Assembly (NCBI GenBank): GCA_026991555.1
Contig: JALXBI010000106.1
Span: 1-38,268 of the forward strand
Source of the DNA: Candidatus Aminicenantota bacterium
Lineage (GTDB): Bacteria > Acidobacteriota > Aminicenantia > S016-38
Direction of reading: 5' to 3'
DNA: 38,268 bases
The position numbers and the translations under genes were made by a program. Every line of letters begins with the position of its first letter. Position 1 is the stretch's first letter. Shown piece by piece: positions 1 to 6,644 of the stretch. Under the pieces are notes generated by a model. It saw only the letters and a program-made list of their open reading frames with translations. It searched no databases and had not been told where the DNA came from.

Positions 1-49
1 GCTTCGCTTCCAATAAAGTTCTTAAAGAATTTTTGAAAAGGAGGAGAAA

Positions 50-1474
50 ATGAGGGAATTTAAAATTCTTCTTGGAGGAAATTGGGAGGAAGGTCAGGAA
101 AGGAGAACCCTTCGCTATCCCTACGACGACAGGGAAATAGCGGAAGTTCACATAGCCGGGGTTTCCCAGGCAGAGAAGGCCCTGGACATGGCTGAGGCTT
201 CCTTTGAGGTCATGAGGAGGCTCAGCTCCGAGGAGAGATTCAACATACTGGCCAAGGTCTCTTCTAAATTAAAGGAACTTGAGCAGGAAATGGCAAGGGA
301 GATAACCCTCTCCTGCGGAAAACCCATAAAGGACGCCATAACCGAGGTGAAAAGGGCTCAGTTTACCTTTCTGACCGCTGCGGAGGAGGCCAAGAGAATT
401 GGCGGGGAGATATATCCCTTAGACATGAGGAAGGGAGCAGAGGAAAGGTGGGCCATAGTAAGGAGATTTCCCATCGGGATTATCTTCGGCATATCCCCCT
501 TTAACTTCCCCCTTAACTTAGTGGCCCACAAACTGGCCCCGGCCATAGCCTCGGGAAACTCCATAATAATAAGGCCTGCAACCCAGACTGCAACGGTGGC
601 CCTGAGACTCGGCCAGCTCCTTTACGAGGCAGGACTTCCTGAAGGGGCCCTTTCCGTCCTTCCCTCCACCTACGAGGCTGCGGACCGGATAATCGGGGAC
701 CCCAGGGTAAAACTCCTTACCTTTACAGGAAGCGCCCAGGTGGGATGGGACCTGAAGAAAAAGGCACCCAAGAAAAAAGTTGTCCTGGAACTGGGAGGAA
801 ACGCCGCCTCCATAGTGGAGCCCGATGTTCCCTTAGAATGGTCAGTGGAGAGGAATATGTTGGGCGCCTACAATTATTCGGGCCAGGTTTGCATTTCCGT
901 CCAGAGAATTTATGTCCACCAGTCCATTTACAGGGAATTCCTTGACAGGTTCGTGGAGAGGGTTAAGGCCCTGAAAATTGGAGACCCCCTGGACCCTGAG
1001 GTCAGAGTAGGTCCCCTGATAAACGATGCGGCGGTGGAAAAAACCCTTTCCTGGGTGGAAGAGGCTAAGAAGATGGGGGGCAAGGTCCTTATAGGCGGCG
1101 AAAGGAAGGGGAGGATAATAACCCCCATGGTGATCGTGGATGTTCCCCACGAGGCCAAAGTGGTGTCCGAAGAGGCCTTTGCTCCTCTGGTTGTGATTAT
1201 GCCCTATGAGAAATTTGAAGATGCTGTGGAGAAGGTAAACGACTCCAAATACGGCCTCCAGGCCGGGGTCTTCACCAAGGATGTTCTTAAAATCCGCTAT
1301 GCCTACGAGAACATAGAAGTTGGTGGAGTAGTTGTAAACGATGCTCCCTCCTTCAGGGTGGACCACATGATATACGGAGGGGTGAAGGAGTCCGGGTTCG
1401 GCAGGGAAGGCCTCCGCTACGCCATAGAGGAGATGACCGAGCCCAGGCTCTTGGTGCTCAACACCAAGTTCTGA
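50..1474 (+). CDS. NAD(P)-dependent aldehyde dehydrogenase
   Basis: A full-length (474 aa) aldehyde dehydrogenase superfamily protein that would oxidise an aldehyde to the acid with NAD(P)+ in the cytoplasm. The catalytic Cys is in GQVCISVQR (Cys281) and the general-base Glu in VLELGGN (Glu247). The nucleotide-binding segment has FNFPLNLVAHKLAPA and FTGSAQVG. A strong ribosome site (AAGGAGGAG) sits 4-5 bases before the ATG. It resembles the lactaldehyde / non-phosphorylating glyceraldehyde-3-phosphate dehydrogenase side of the family, but the substrate cannot be read from sequence. It is followed by a repeat-rich gap with no obvious terminator, so it is probably the last gene of a unit entering from the left. 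The family is certain; the substrate is not. Confidence 0.93.
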   Translation: MREFKILLGGNWEEGQERRTLRYPYDDREIAEVHIAGVSQAEKALDMAEASFEVMRRLSSEERFNILAKVSSKLKELEQEMAREITLSCGKPIKDAITEVKRAQFTFLTAAEEAKRIGGEIYPLDMRKGAEERWAIVRRFPIGIIFGISPFNFPLNLVAHKLAPAIASGNSIIIRPATQTATVALRLGQLLYEAGLPEGALSVLPSTYEAADRIIGDPRVKLLTFTGSAQVGWDLKKKAPKKKVVLELGGNAASIVEPDVPLEWSVERNMLGAYNYSGQVCISVQRIYVHQSIYREFLDRFVERVKALKIGDPLDPEVRVGPLINDAAVEKTLSWVEEAKKMGGKVLIGGERKGRIITPMVIVDVPHEAKVVSEEAFAPLVVIMPYEKFEDAVEKVNDSKYGLQAGVFTKDVLKIRYAYENIEVGGVVVNDAPSFRVDHMIYGGVKESGFGREGLRYAIEEMTEPRLLVLNTKF

Positions 1475-1766
1475 AACTCAGGATAGAAGCAGACAGTAAA
1501 CCGCTGATGAGGGGTCCCGCAAAAGGAAAATACTGAAGTTTCTCTTCCATAGTCACTATTTAGTCAAAAATTTTGGCCTTCTAAAAAATGGGGACAGGTC
1601 CAATTTTGGGTCCCTTCCGAATTCCTCTCCGAAAAACGGGACAGGTCTGATTTTTTACCTCAAAAAGGGACAGACCCTGTTTCCTGCGGTCAAAAAGGGG
1701 CACCACTTTAGGGGAGTTTCTATTCTGGAACAAGTATGGCCTTTTCTGATATTATTTTTTGTGAAC
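1475..1766. other. repeat-bearing intergenic region
   Basis: This stretch of about 290 bases has no convincing gene. It contains three copies of a GGGACAGRYC-type repeat core (1590-1601, 1638-1649, 1667-1679), each near A- or T-runs. At its right end a TGATATTAT string (1747-1755) resembles an extended -10 box just before the next start codon. No clear intrinsic terminator for the aldehyde dehydrogenase is visible. Confidence 0.6.
1590..1679. repeat. cluster of three GGGACAGACC-type repeats
   Basis: The cores are GGGGACAGGTCC at 1590-1601, GGGACAGGTCTG at 1638-1649 and GGGACAGACCCTG at 1667-1679. The same core recurs as a variant at 2215-2226, twice in opposite orientation at 3357-3408 and twice at 8553-8612. 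Short G-rich repeats of this kind are commonly scattered through genomes next to REP-associated or IS200-like elements; no such transposase is visible here. Confidence 0.75.
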
Positions 1767-2174
1767 ATGAGAAAATTGATTATTCTAATTCTTTTTCTGG
1801 GGGTTGCTATGGCAAAAATCACCATTGAGGATTCCCATTATTCCACCGTAGCCTACATTGAGGATGACGGAGAGGTGACGGATTCCCACTATTCCACCAT
1901 GGGATACATCAGAGAAGGAAGGGTGGAGGATTCCCATTATCAGACCCTGGGCTATATCAGGGAGGATAGTATAGAAAATTCCCATTACTCCACCATAGCA
2001 TACCTGAAGGACGGGGAAATACTGGATTCCCATTATTCCCTGCTCTACATAATAAGGGAAGACGGAACAATAGAGGACTCCCACTACCAGACTGTAGGCT
2101 ACGCCAGGGGTTATACCCCGGAGGATTTCCCGAAAATCGCTGCCTTTCTTCTCTTCTTCCGCCCCCTGCGCTGA
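1767..2174 (+). CDS. secreted six-fold 'SHY' repeat protein, function unknown
   Basis: An exported protein of about 135 aa. It begins with a signal peptide (MRKLIILILFLGVAMA) and then has six tandem units of 16-17 residues starting with DSHYSTVAYI, DSHYSTMGYI, DSHYQTLGYI, NSHYSTIAYL, DSHYSLLYII and DSHYQTVGYA, each followed by an acidic/Gly turn. Units start near bases 1830, 1881, 1929, 1977, 2025 and 2076. Alternating small/aromatic/hydrophobic residues and regular turns suggest a beta-solenoid or closed beta-repeat domain (inference). The ATG at 1767 is chosen over the GTG at 1761 because it starts the signal peptide cleanly; there is no Shine-Dalgarno, but a TGATATTAT -10-like box lies just upstream, compatible with a leaderless mRNA. 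No family was recognised with certainty. Confidence 0.75.
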   Translation: MRKLIILILFLGVAMAKITIEDSHYSTVAYIEDDGEVTDSHYSTMGYIREGRVEDSHYQTLGYIREDSIENSHYSTIAYLKDGEILDSHYSLLYIIREDGTIEDSHYQTVGYARGYTPEDFPKIAAFLLFFRPLR

Positions 2175-2210
2175 AACATAGCCTGAAACTCAGAATATAA
2201 TTAATCCCCA

Positions 2211-2230
2211 AAAAGGGGACTGACCCTTTT
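2211..2230 (+). terminator. possible hairpin terminator overlapping a variant repeat
   Basis: AAAAGGG-GACTGA-CCCTTTT forms a 7-bp inverted repeat 36 bases after the repeat-protein stop codon, ending in a T-run. It overlaps a variant of the dispersed repeat (GGGGACTGACCC, 2215-2226). It could end transcription of the repeat-protein gene or simply be a repeat copy. Confidence 0.35.
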
Positions 2231-2357
2231 CGGAAAAAATGGGTTTTGGCTAATTGTCGTAAACACAATTTTGCCTCCAGGATGTAAACTCCTCGTTATC
2301 CCTACCGAACTCAAAAGGAAAGAGCCTTTGGGAAGACGCATTTCCCTTCAAGGCTAA

Positions 2358-2957
2358 TCAACGGCAATGGCTCAGGCATAATCCTATCTTCGCTCCAAAG
2401 AAATTGGTCGCAAAAGCCTCTGTGCTAAAATCACTTAAGATAAAACGGGCTAAAATTTCAAAACTCACTCTATGATGTCCTCCCATCTCCATCCCCAACC
2501 CAATGCCTGCCTGGGGTCCTATGCCAAACCTTTCTTCCTTCTCCCGTCCCCATGGATAATCGTATGTGGCATAAAAATTCACAAAAGCAAGGCCAAGGTA
2601 ACCTCTCCCATAGAACCTAAGCCCCTTTGTTCTAAAATATCTCTTTCGGGAATATGTGAGAAAATACTCGTTTATGTCCTCATCGTAACCCCACTCAAGA
2701 TTCTCCCATTCCAGCCTCTTAATTTTAAAAGGCCTCGCTTCAATCTCCAGGCTCCAGGATTCCTTTTCTGAAATCTTCTTTTCAAAACCCAGCGAAAACA
2801 AAGGCCTGGGGGATGTGTCGGAAACGCAAATGGAGTAATCCCTCCTACAACTTACCTCCAGAGCTGAACCCACCGAACCCACAAGGAATGCCCCCTTAGG
2901 CAGGCCAGTGGCTGATAAAAGCATTGGCCCTAAAAAAAGGAAAATTATCTTTCTCAT
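2358..2957 (-). CDS. predicted outer-membrane beta-barrel protein
   Basis: A 199-aa protein with a signal peptide (MRKIIFLFLGPMLLSATG) followed by alternating amphipathic strands rich in Tyr, Phe and Gly, such as LRFYGRGYLGLAFVNFYA and FGIGPQAGIGLGMEM. This pattern fits a small barrel of about eight strands. A GGAGGAG ribosome site precedes the ATG. Two Cys (CRRDYSIC) near residue 40 could form a short disulfide loop after export, and the protein ends LCLSHCR rather than with the usual terminal Phe. It is the second gene of a minus-strand pair with the Cys-containing peptide gene at 3088-3279. Barrel assignment is from sequence pattern only; no named family was recognised. Confidence 0.7.
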   Translation of the reverse strand: MRKIIFLFLGPMLLSATGLPKGAFLVGSVGSALEVSCRRDYSICVSDTSPRPLFSLGFEKKISEKESWSLEIEARPFKIKRLEWENLEWGYDEDINEYFLTYSRKRYFRTKGLRFYGRGYLGLAFVNFYATYDYPWGREKEERFGIGPQAGIGLGMEMGGHHRVSFEILARFILSDFSTEAFATNFFGAKIGLCLSHCR

Positions 2958-3039
2958 TTCTCCTCCTTAATGTAGGCTAACCATCCTGGCATCTTCATAG
3001 TACCAGAAGTTACCTCAAAGGAGACGAAAAATACAGCAT

Positions 3040-3058
3040 GCCTGGGAACATTCCAGGC
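3040..3058 (-). terminator. hairpin between two minus-strand genes
   Basis: GCCTGG-GAACATT-CCAGGC is a perfect 6-bp stem with a 7-base loop, 30 bases past the stop of the 3088-3279 gene. On the minus strand a GTATTTTTCG stretch follows about ten bases later. It could be a weak or attenuating terminator between the two genes. Confidence 0.35.
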
Positions 3059-3087
3059 AATTCTTAAGTTCTGTTTTATGAGGGACT

Positions 3088-3279
3088 TTAAAATCTTTCC
3101 CTCGCTCTTACCCTAACTCTTTGAGCCAAAAACGAACACAGGTCATCGGCCTGATAGCCGGCGTTCCTACAGGCCTGACACGCCTGGGAATTGCAAGGAG
3201 CCGTGGCTGAAAGCGAACCAAGGAAAGAAAGGGATAAAATCCCGTAGAGAGCCAGCGCCAAAACCTCTCTCTTTCCCAT
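3088..3279 (-). CDS. small secreted cysteine-containing peptide
   Basis: A 63-aa ORF with a strong ribosome site (GAGGAGGGG) before its ATG and a signal-peptide-like start (Lys-Arg followed by LALALYGILSLSFLGSLSATA). The predicted mature part is about 38 residues and begins with a Cys cluster, CNSQACQACRNAGYQADDLC, followed by a basic tail (RVRVRARERF). Four Cys in a CX4CX2CX9C arrangement could make two disulfides or bind a metal after export. A promoter-like pair lies upstream at 3301-3328. No family was recognised. A competing frame at 3108-3320 lacks these features and is taken as a shadow. Confidence 0.6.
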   Translation of the reverse strand: MGKREVLALALYGILSLSFLGSLSATAPCNSQACQACRNAGYQADDLCSFLAQRVRVRARERF

Positions 3280-3300
3280 TTTCCCCTCCTCTTCAAAGAG

Positions 3301-3328
3301 GAAATATCAAAAAAAAGCACACTGTCAA
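3301..3328 (-). promoter_or_regulatory. candidate promoter for the minus-strand peptide/barrel pair
   Basis: On the minus strand TTGACA (plus 3323-3328) is followed 16 bases later by TATTTC (plus 3301-3306), just ahead of the ribosome site of the 3279 start. The -35 is perfect and the -10 weak. Confidence 0.45.
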
Positions 3329-3356
3329 GGGTTCCATTCTAAGGGGAGATTTTTCC

Positions 3357-3408
3357 AATTTTTAGGGTCTGTCCCTTTTTTCAATTTTTAGGGTCTGTCC
3401 CTTTTTTC
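3357..3408. repeat. tandem pair of 26-bp repeats
   Basis: Two perfect 26-bp copies (3357-3382, 3383-3408) of a unit containing AGGGTCTGTCCC between T-runs. The core is the reverse complement of the GGGACAGACCC cores at 1.6 kb. They lie in the divergent gap between the Cys-peptide gene and the 3490 barrel gene. Confidence 0.85.
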
Positions 3409-3489
3409 AGGATTCTTCTCCGGGAAAATTCGGTGATAGAATTTTCCTGTGCCCCTGGCTGCCTGGACTGCTATTTCAAGGAGGAGAAA

Positions 3490-4341
3490 ATGGGCTTAAC
3501 CTCAGGAGAAAAAGAGGATTACCTCATTGAAATTTTTATTTCCAGGAAAATTCGCCTTATATCCGCTCTGACACTTGCTTTAGCCCTCGTCAGTTTTTCC
3601 AAGGCAGCAGAGGCCAGAGTCCCAGCGAACGTTCCCCCTCCAATAAAGATCGCAGAGAAAGGCTCTTCCTCCTTCCTCAGCAGGGTCCTTTCCCACATAG
3701 TAATCTCAGGCGGAAGCTACTCCACCTTCAAGACCTTCGTCAACGAGTGGGTCCAGTACACAGGGACAAACCCGGAAAGGGAGTTTCAGAACACAGAGCC
3801 TTGGCACAACTCCTACCAGGGATGGTTCGCTGAGGCCGGACTGAGAATAGGTCCCATATCCATCAAGGTAGGGCAGAGCAGAGCACAGTTTACCCCAGAG
3901 ATACAGCGCTTCTTCCTCGAAAACCCCACAAGGCCGGGCTACGACGTAAAGATCACCCTTCCCACAGTGGACATGCTCTGGAAGGCCGCCTACCTCAAGG
4001 TGGAGTTTCAGCTGTTCAGAGAAAAAACCCTGGTACCTTTCATAGCCGCAACCTTCCCAATAAGTCAGAGCATGAAAACCCTGGACTACAACTCAAGCCC
4101 CCTAGTGGAAAGAGAACTCCCCCTAAACCCTAAGTTCCAGGACTTTGACATAGAAAACTTCAACAACATGGAAATCCCCGTAAAGCTCAGCTATACAGTA
4201 GAGGGGGGATTTGGGCTTCGCCTCTGGAAGAGGTTTAGAGCACGGGTATGGGTAAGATACGCCCCCTACGAGTGGGATATTTTCTACTACCACTACCGAC
4301 ACGACCCTATAAGCGTGGGGGCAGGTGCTGGAATATACTAG
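3490..4341 (+). CDS. exported beta-barrel-like protein, function unknown
   Basis: About 283 aa when started at the ATG at 3490, which has a strong AAGGAGGAG site five bases upstream; an in-frame upstream ATG at 3433 has no ribosome site. A signal segment (RLISALTLALALVSFSKAAEA) follows a charged N-terminus of about 20 residues. The mature protein has regular amphipathic strands (WFAEAGLRIGPISIKVGQS, VKLSYTVEGGFGLRLWKRF, ARVWVRYAPYEWDIFYYHY) and ends GAGAGIY, typical of an outer-membrane barrel ending in an aromatic residue. It is 13 bases ahead of the large secreted gene at 4355, so the two are probably co-transcribed and may form an exported pair. No family was recognised. Confidence 0.68.
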   Translation: MGLTSGEKEDYLIEIFISRKIRLISALTLALALVSFSKAAEARVPANVPPPIKIAEKGSSSFLSRVLSHIVISGGSYSTFKTFVNEWVQYTGTNPEREFQNTEPWHNSYQGWFAEAGLRIGPISIKVGQSRAQFTPEIQRFFLENPTRPGYDVKITLPTVDMLWKAAYLKVEFQLFREKTLVPFIAATFPISQSMKTLDYNSSPLVERELPLNPKFQDFDIENFNNMEIPVKLSYTVEGGFGLRLWKRFRARVWVRYAPYEWDIFYYHYRHDPISVGAGAGIY

Positions 4342-4354
4342 AGGGAGGTGAGCT

Positions 4355-6109
4355 TTGAGGAAAACAGCCGCATTCCTTATAGGGGCATGGCTTGTCCTTG
4401 CGGCAGGTCTTCCCCCTGAGGTGAAGAAAGCCTCCAGGGAGGGGTTTCTCCACACCGCAGGGGCAGAGAAGGGATGGGAAAGCCCCCAGAGGGTACCCCT
4501 TGCCTACGTCAGGGAGGGGCTTCGCCTTGCCTACGGAAGAGGAGTAAAAACCATCTGGGCCATATCTGACCCTGAGGGACGCCTTACAGCCTACGGGGTT
4601 GACCTTGAGGCACCGCCTTACGAGAAAAACACCTTCCACGGCATACCGCCTGTAAGGTCCGTCATACTGTCCGCATCCCTTGAGGAGCCTGCCTTCACAG
4701 CCGCCTTCTCTGTCCCCATAGAGTCGCTCTTCTCCTGCCCACAGCCCGAACAGCTGGTCCTTGTAAGAAAGTTCGCCCTGGTGAGCCGCTGTGGGGACAG
4801 CTGGCGCCTGGGAAGGGAAAAGCTCACCGCCTCCTGGGTAAAGCGCTTCGCCTACCGCTCCCCCCTGAAGGCAAAGCCTGGACCCGTAAAGATAAGCAGA
4901 ACTTGGGATGCCCTCCTGAGGGCAGAAGCCTCCTCCAGCGGAGTGATAGTCATGCCTGAGTTCGATGCCGTATGGCCGATAGACCACAACGAAACCTGGG
5001 GGATAAAGGGGATAACTCCATCAGAAAATCACAACTGTGGAGCATATAAGTACTACAACTTCACCGGTTCTGTTATTGTGCTCGGCGGGGTTATGGCCTC
5101 TGCGGCAAGGCTTATCTGGAAGGGAGAAAAGTACACCTTCAAGCCAGCTGTGGTGCAGTACGAAGAAAGAGGCTCTCCTGCTCCTAAAGAGATAAATTAC
5201 TGGGAACCCACGCACACCTTCTACTGCGTGCACTGGGTCCCTGCAGGGGTTATGACCGACTATCCTGAGATGACCTGCGAGAAGGAGTCCAAGGTTAATC
5301 CTCTGTGGTGGGGCGGATACCTTACCCCCATCGCCAGGAAGACCATAATTCCCTACGACTACTGGAAGTTTGCAGAAAGGAACGCAGAGGTTTATAAGAG
5401 CAGCAGAAGGTACACCACCACCTGGGCAAGCATTTTCGTTCCTCTCTTCAACAGCTACGGAAGGTTCGTCTATGAAAACAGCGTCCGCCCACCCTTCGTA
5501 AGGGATATAGGAAGAGAAGCAGCCCGCCCCCTCTGGTACAGGTACTTCAAGGAGAGGCTCCTTAAAAGAGCTCTTTTTGTAGAAGCAGCCTACGAGGGAG
5601 TTACTCCCGCAGGTTATCCAGGTTTTGTTGCTCCTGGCCCGCTTCCTGCTGGATGGGACGATGCTAAGTCCCTAATAGCGGTTTTTGCTCCTGAAGGTGC
5701 CTGGATGATCGGGGGGCCTTCAGGAGGCTACATAGTTCCCCCGGGCTACACATGGATAGCCCCTGAGCTTCTCGGTACAGATCCCCCTGGCTGGGTTTAT
5801 CCTCCCTCTGAGTTCGTGAACTCTCCCCCTGCTGTCTCTTTCCCCACCAGGGTAATAGTGAGGGAAGGGGAAGAGTTTACCCTCAAGGCAGATACCCACT
5901 GGGACAGGGAAGGGGAAAAGATAACCTGGGAGGTTGAGGACTCCCCTTTTACCGTGGTGGAAAAGAAGGACTGGTCCCTTACCCTGGTTGCGGACCTTCC
6001 TGAGAACCACTACGTTGTCTGGATAAAGTACACCGATGGGCACAGAGCAGTGCACCACCCCGTGGTGGTGTACGTTGCTCCAACTTATAAATTCGGAGAG
6101 GGAAAATGA
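4355..6109 (+). CDS. large secreted protein with C-terminal Ig/cadherin-like domain
   Basis: A 584-aa exported protein started at TTG 4355, six bases after GGGAGGTGAG. The signal peptide is MRKTAAFLIGAWLVLAAG. The body (about 25-480) is rich in Trp, Tyr and Pro with scattered Cys and matches no family I recognise. From about residue 488 the segment beginning NSPPAVSFPTRVIV and containing VREGEEFTLKA and WEVEDSPF has the look of an Ig-like or cadherin-like beta-sandwich (inference). It is coupled to the 3490 barrel gene and followed after 45 bases by a truncated gene with a similar TTG start and signal segment (6155), so this was probably at least a three-gene secretion cluster. Possible roles include a surface-layer or adhesion protein; none can be shown. 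Confidence 0.7.
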   Translation: MRKTAAFLIGAWLVLAAGLPPEVKKASREGFLHTAGAEKGWESPQRVPLAYVREGLRLAYGRGVKTIWAISDPEGRLTAYGVDLEAPPYEKNTFHGIPPVRSVILSASLEEPAFTAAFSVPIESLFSCPQPEQLVLVRKFALVSRCGDSWRLGREKLTASWVKRFAYRSPLKAKPGPVKISRTWDALLRAEASSSGVIVMPEFDAVWPIDHNETWGIKGITPSENHNCGAYKYYNFTGSVIVLGGVMASAARLIWKGEKYTFKPAVVQYEERGSPAPKEINYWEPTHTFYCVHWVPAGVMTDYPEMTCEKESKVNPLWWGGYLTPIARKTIIPYDYWKFAERNAEVYKSSRRYTTTWASIFVPLFNSYGRFVYENSVRPPFVRDIGREAARPLWYRYFKERLLKRALFVEAAYEGVTPAGYPGFVAPGPLPAGWDDAKSLIAVFAPEGAWMIGGPSGGYIVPPGYTWIAPELLGTDPPGWVYPPSEFVNSPPAVSFPTRVIVREGEEFTLKADTHWDREGEKITWEVEDSPFTVVEKKDWSLTLVADLPENHYVVWIKYTDGHRAVHHPVVVYVAPTYKFGEGK

Positions 6110-6154
6110 CCTCCTGCGCTGCATGTCCCCAAATACAAAAAAGGAGGTGCGAAC

Positions 6155-6223
6155 TTGAGGAAGCTTAAGGCACTCGCCCTTGCGGCCGCTGCCCTTGCGG
6201 CAGGGCTTGTCCTTTCTGGTTAG
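6155..6223 (+). pseudogene. lipoprotein gene truncated at its lipobox
   Basis: A TTG start at 6155 has a near-perfect ribosome site (AAGGAGGTG) and encodes only MRKLKALALAAAAL then AAGLVLSG before TAG. This is a complete bacterial lipoprotein signal, and the stop falls exactly where the lipobox Cys of LSG-C would be. The next bases (AGGTCCATTTGAAAAACCCC) are reminiscent of the GGTCCAT part of the 30-bp repeats at 8553. The simplest reading is a rearrangement that fused the signal-peptide region of a third secreted gene to unrelated sequence. It could alternatively be a very short peptide gene. Confidence 0.6.
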
Positions 6224-6229
6224 GTCCAT

Positions 6230-6258
6230 TTGAAAAACCCCTTTTCTTCTGGGATAAT
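6230..6258 (+). promoter_or_regulatory. candidate promoter for the 6277 ORF
   Basis: TTGAAA (6230-6235), 17-base spacer, GATAAT (6253-6258). The predicted start of transcription is just before GGGAAGGAG, the ribosome site of the ATG at 6277. Confidence 0.5.
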
Positions 6259-6276
6259 ATTCGGTGGGAAGGAGAC

Positions 6277-6507
6277 ATGAAATTAAAAGAAAGAAATTCG
6301 GAAATTTTCTGGCTTGCTTTTAAGGGCCTTTCCAGGGATGAGCAGAGGAAGGTAATTGAGCGGCTTTTAGCAGACAGGGATTTTATGGAGGAATTAAAGG
6401 CCATAGCGCTTATAGAACTTCGCAGAGAGGAGCCTTCAAGACCAATTGAGTTCACAGAGGGAAAGCCTACAGAAAGAAATAAAAATAACGCCTCGTTTCC
6501 GTATTAA
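6277..6507 (+). pseudogene. 5' part of an interrupted small antitoxin-like gene
   Basis: The ORF codes for 76 aa and has a GGAAGGAG ribosome site. Residues 1-54 (MKLKERNSEIFWLAFKGLS ... LIELRREEPS) look like a small helical protein whose ELRREEPSR-EEYLRE type ending resembles short antitoxin-like proteins of thermophiles (inference). After base 6440 it diverges into a tail (PIEFTEGKPTERNKNNASFPY) unlike the other copy. Bases 6345-6440 are identical to 8617-8712, and the copy at 8617 continues into the expected TVEEYLREVV ending. Joining 6277-6440 to 8713-8767 gives an intact 72-aa protein in one frame, so this is best read as the 5' portion of a gene split by the intervening segment. It may still be expressed. 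Confidence 0.65.
6345..6440 (+). repeat. 96-bp direct repeat, left copy
   Basis: Bases 6345-6440 are identical to 8617-8712, 2272 bp away in the same orientation. They lie in the same reading frame of the split antitoxin-like ORF. Flanking bases differ on both sides. Confidence 0.95.
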
Positions 6508-6599
6508 CAAAGGAATTCCCTCGCTGTAGGTATAAAAAGGTCGGGTATATGATGACAACTTTATCCAAAAACGGTATCTTTTAGGGGGCCACGTTTATG

Positions 6600-6628
6600 T
6601 TGATTTTTTTCACGCCGTGAAATAAAAT
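6600..6628 (+). promoter_or_regulatory. candidate promoter of the ATPase gene
   Basis: TTGATT (6600-6605), 17-base spacer, TAAAAT (6623-6628). The ATG is at 6639, so the transcript would be leaderless or nearly so; no ribosome site is visible. The spacer and the start codon are each covered by a palindrome. Confidence 0.5.
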
Positions 6629-6644
6629 CTTTCATGAGATGAAA
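6608..6644 (+). promoter_or_regulatory. pair of palindromic operators over promoter and start codon
   Basis: TTTCAC-GCC-GTGAAA (6608-6622) and TTTCAT-GAG-ATGAAA (6630-6644) share the pattern TTTCAY-N3-RTGAAA. Their centres are 22 bp apart, two helical turns, so two dimers would bind the same face. The first fills the -35/-10 spacer and the second covers the ATG at 6639. Confidence 0.55.

Noticed and set aside
1471-2193. Repeat CTGAAACTCAG after the stop codons at 1474 and 2174
   Set aside because: Only 11 bases match (1471-1481 and 2183-2193) with no inverted symmetry; too short to call an attachment site.
3433-3489. Upstream start for the barrel gene with a CX2C motif
   Set aside because: No ribosome site; the ATG at 3490 has AAGGAGGAG at ideal spacing, and that site lies inside the supposed upstream coding part.
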